Below are positions 4,131-5,487 of a stretch of 5,487 nucleotides of DNA, piece by piece. The first letter of the stretch is position 1. Each line of letters opens with the position of its first letter. The notes beneath the pieces were generated by a model, which worked only from the letters and a program-made list of their open reading frames with translations, searched no databases and had not been told where the DNA came from. The stretch covers positions 1 through 5,487 of the forward strand of contig CAMLNG010000273.1 of the NCBI GenBank assembly GCA_946481195.1, given 5' to 3'. This DNA is from an uncultured Chromatiaceae bacterium. Its GTDB lineage: Bacteria; Pseudomonadota; Gammaproteobacteria; Enterobacterales; Alteromonadaceae. Position numbers and translations under genes: made by a program.

Positions 4131-5487
4131 TGTTGTATTGGCATGCCTTGAAAGCGGGTTTGTTTCGCTTGTTAATGCAACCGCGCAGCAGCGTTCCTGT
4201 CGTGCTGAGTCTCGCACTGACCCTGGCAGCACTGCTGACGGTTGCAGTGCTGTACCGTCAGCTACATCTGGCACCCTTGCCCCATATCACCAATCCTGAA
4301 CAGCTCAGTGTGCACCAGGTCAATTTACAAATGGGCAAAGGCGACAGCTGGCAGTGGCCGGCATTGATCAACGATGTCACCTTTGGCCAGGCGCTGCGAC
4401 AGCTCAAAGCCTATGGTCAGTGGGGGTATTTGCAACGCAAAGGTCAGCTCGACTGGCAAAAAACCGACCGGCAGCGCCTCAGTCAGACTGACAGCTGGCT
4501 GGCTGCCGCCGGCACTGCCGAGGTGCTGGGATTACCGCTGTTGCTGGGCAAATCCACCGAGCAGGCCAATCCGGATGAACTTTGGATCAGCGACGCTTTA
4601 TGGCAACAACAATTTCAGCGCACCCCTTCAGTCATTGGCCAGGCGCTGACGTTGAATCAACGCCAATACCGCATTGCCGGCGTGCTGGCCACAACAACAG
4701 CCTTACCGATGATAGGACCAATTCGCAGCCAGCAGATCTGGCAGTTTTTTCAGCCCAATGAAATGCTGCAGCAGGAATTCTCGCTGATGTCCGGTACTTT
4801 GCTGATTTTACGCAGCCCGAATGGACAACAGCCCAGTGCACAAGTGCTGCAGGACTTGCAACTGTCGCAGCAACCGTCGACTGGCAAAAAGCTCAGTCAT
4901 TTCGCCGACCAGTTTGGCATCGGTGTATACCAGCGCGATTATCGCCAGCATCTGCTGGGCAACAGCGCCACCCTGCTGTTTGTTACCGGCGCCGCTGCCG
5001 GTCTGATGGTGTTGCTGGCGGTGCTGAATCTGACGCAGCTGTTGCTGGCGCAATATGCCGCTCGCCAGCACGAATTTGCTGTGGAACAACTGTGCGGCGG
5101 CTCAGTGCCAAGACAGCGGCTGCTGCTGGCACTGGAAAATCTGAGCTGGTTGCTGCCGGCGTTAGGATTAGGTTTGCTGTTATGCCATTGGTTATTACAG
5201 TGGGTGCCGTTATTAGCCGGTACCGCCTTGCCGATGACTGAAGATCTGCAGCTGGCTGGCGTGGATGTCGTTGTTGCACTGGGACTGTTGCTGGTCCTGT
5301 TGCTATGGTTCAGCCTGATCTGGCGGCCCGGGATTTCACCGCTACAACAACTGAGCGGCAGCGGTAAAGGTACACCACGCCAACTCGGGCGCTGGACAGG
5401 GGCACTGTTGTTAACCGCGCAACTGGCGCTGGCGGTGATACTGGTCGGCTGCAGTGGATGGCTGGCCTGGCATCAGACCGGGGAACT
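4130..5487 (+). CDS. FtsX/MacB-type ABC permease, 3' end cut by window edge
   Basis: Inner-membrane permease of the same exporter; 452 residues are visible with no stop. Order: a transmembrane helix at about 22-43; a periplasmic MacB-like core domain from about 44 to 275, containing ELWISDALWQQQFQRTPSVI (150-169) followed by GQALTLNQRQYRIAGVL (170-186), the hallmark of this domain; then three helices at about 280-308, 330-352 and 376-398 forming one FtsX unit; then a further helix at about 422-446. That fifth helix after a complete FtsX unit suggests a second core-plus-FtsX repeat, as in the roughly 800-residue duplicated permeases (the ADOP-like group), so nearly half of the protein may lie beyond the window. 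The cytoplasmic coupling segment after helix 2 (HEFAVEQLCGGS, 314-325) is a degenerate form of the usual E-[IFL]-[AG]-[VL]-R-x-A-[LI]-G-A. The repeat model is inferred from the visible half. Confidence 0.87.
   Translation, partial: MLYWHALKAGLFRLLMQPRSSVPVVLSLALTLAALLTVAVLYRQLHLAPLPHITNPEQLSVHQVNLQMGKGDSWQWPALINDVTFGQALRQLKAYGQWGYLQRKGQLDWQKTDRQRLSQTDSWLAAAGTAEVLGLPLLLGKSTEQANPDELWISDALWQQQFQRTPSVIGQALTLNQRQYRIAGVLATTTALPMIGPIRSQQIWQFFQPNEMLQQEFSLMSGTLLILRSPNGQQPSAQVLQDLQLSQQPSTGKKLSHFADQFGIGVYQRDYRQHLLGNSATLLFVTGAAAGLMVLLAVLNLTQLLLAQYAARQHEFAVEQLCGGSVPRQRLLLALENLSWLLPALGLGLLLCHWLLQWVPLLAGTALPMTEDLQLAGVDVVVALGLLLVLLLWFSLIWRPGISPLQQLSGSGKGTPRQLGRWTGALLLTAQLALAVILVGCSGWLAWHQTGE

Overview
The window fits a gammaproteobacterium, probably an Alteromonadales-type genome such as Rheinheimera or a relative. 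This rests on a MetJ-type operator (MetJ regulation is a gammaproteobacterial trait), a moderately GC-rich, glutamine-heavy coding style, and the gene families present. The genus is an inference that cannot be fixed from this sequence alone. Four genes are visible: two complete on the left and centre of the window, one more complete, and one cut at each edge (the first gene's 3' end and the last gene's 3' end fall outside).

Left third, methionine salvage. A PLP-dependent methionine aminotransferase (YbdL type) lies on the minus strand from 1130 down past base 1. It is divergent from mtnB (methylthioribulose-1-phosphate dehydratase, 1298-1924, plus strand). The aminotransferase family can make methionine from 4-methylthio-2-oxobutyrate, the last step of the salvage pathway, while MtnB acts in its middle. 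Just before mtnB is a good sigma70 promoter (1232-1260), directly followed by an in-register array of 8-bp met boxes (1264-1295) with one perfect AGACGTCT. The operator would cover the transcription start, so mtnB is predicted to be repressed by MetJ with S-adenosylmethionine.

Right two thirds, a three-gene export operon on the plus strand: an inner-membrane periplasmic adaptor of the HlyD/MacA type (2150-3394), a MacB/LolD-type ABC ATPase (3432-4130) and a large FtsX/MacB-type permease (4130 to beyond the end). The second and third genes have clear Shine-Dalgarno sites, and the last two overlap by one base. Together they should form a tripartite pump that works with a TolC-like outer-membrane channel. 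The cargo is unknown.

The 225-bp gap in front of the export operon looks like a regulated promoter. It has a sigma54-like -24/-12 element (TTGGCAC-N5-TTCCA, one important mismatch) and, about 107 and 78 bp upstream of the predicted start, two related 14-bp dyads (GTGCGATTTCGCAC and GTGTGGAACCGCAC) at distances typical of enhancer sites for NtrC-family activators. AT-rich DNA with an IHF-like match lies between. This layout is the least expected feature of the window and remains a prediction.
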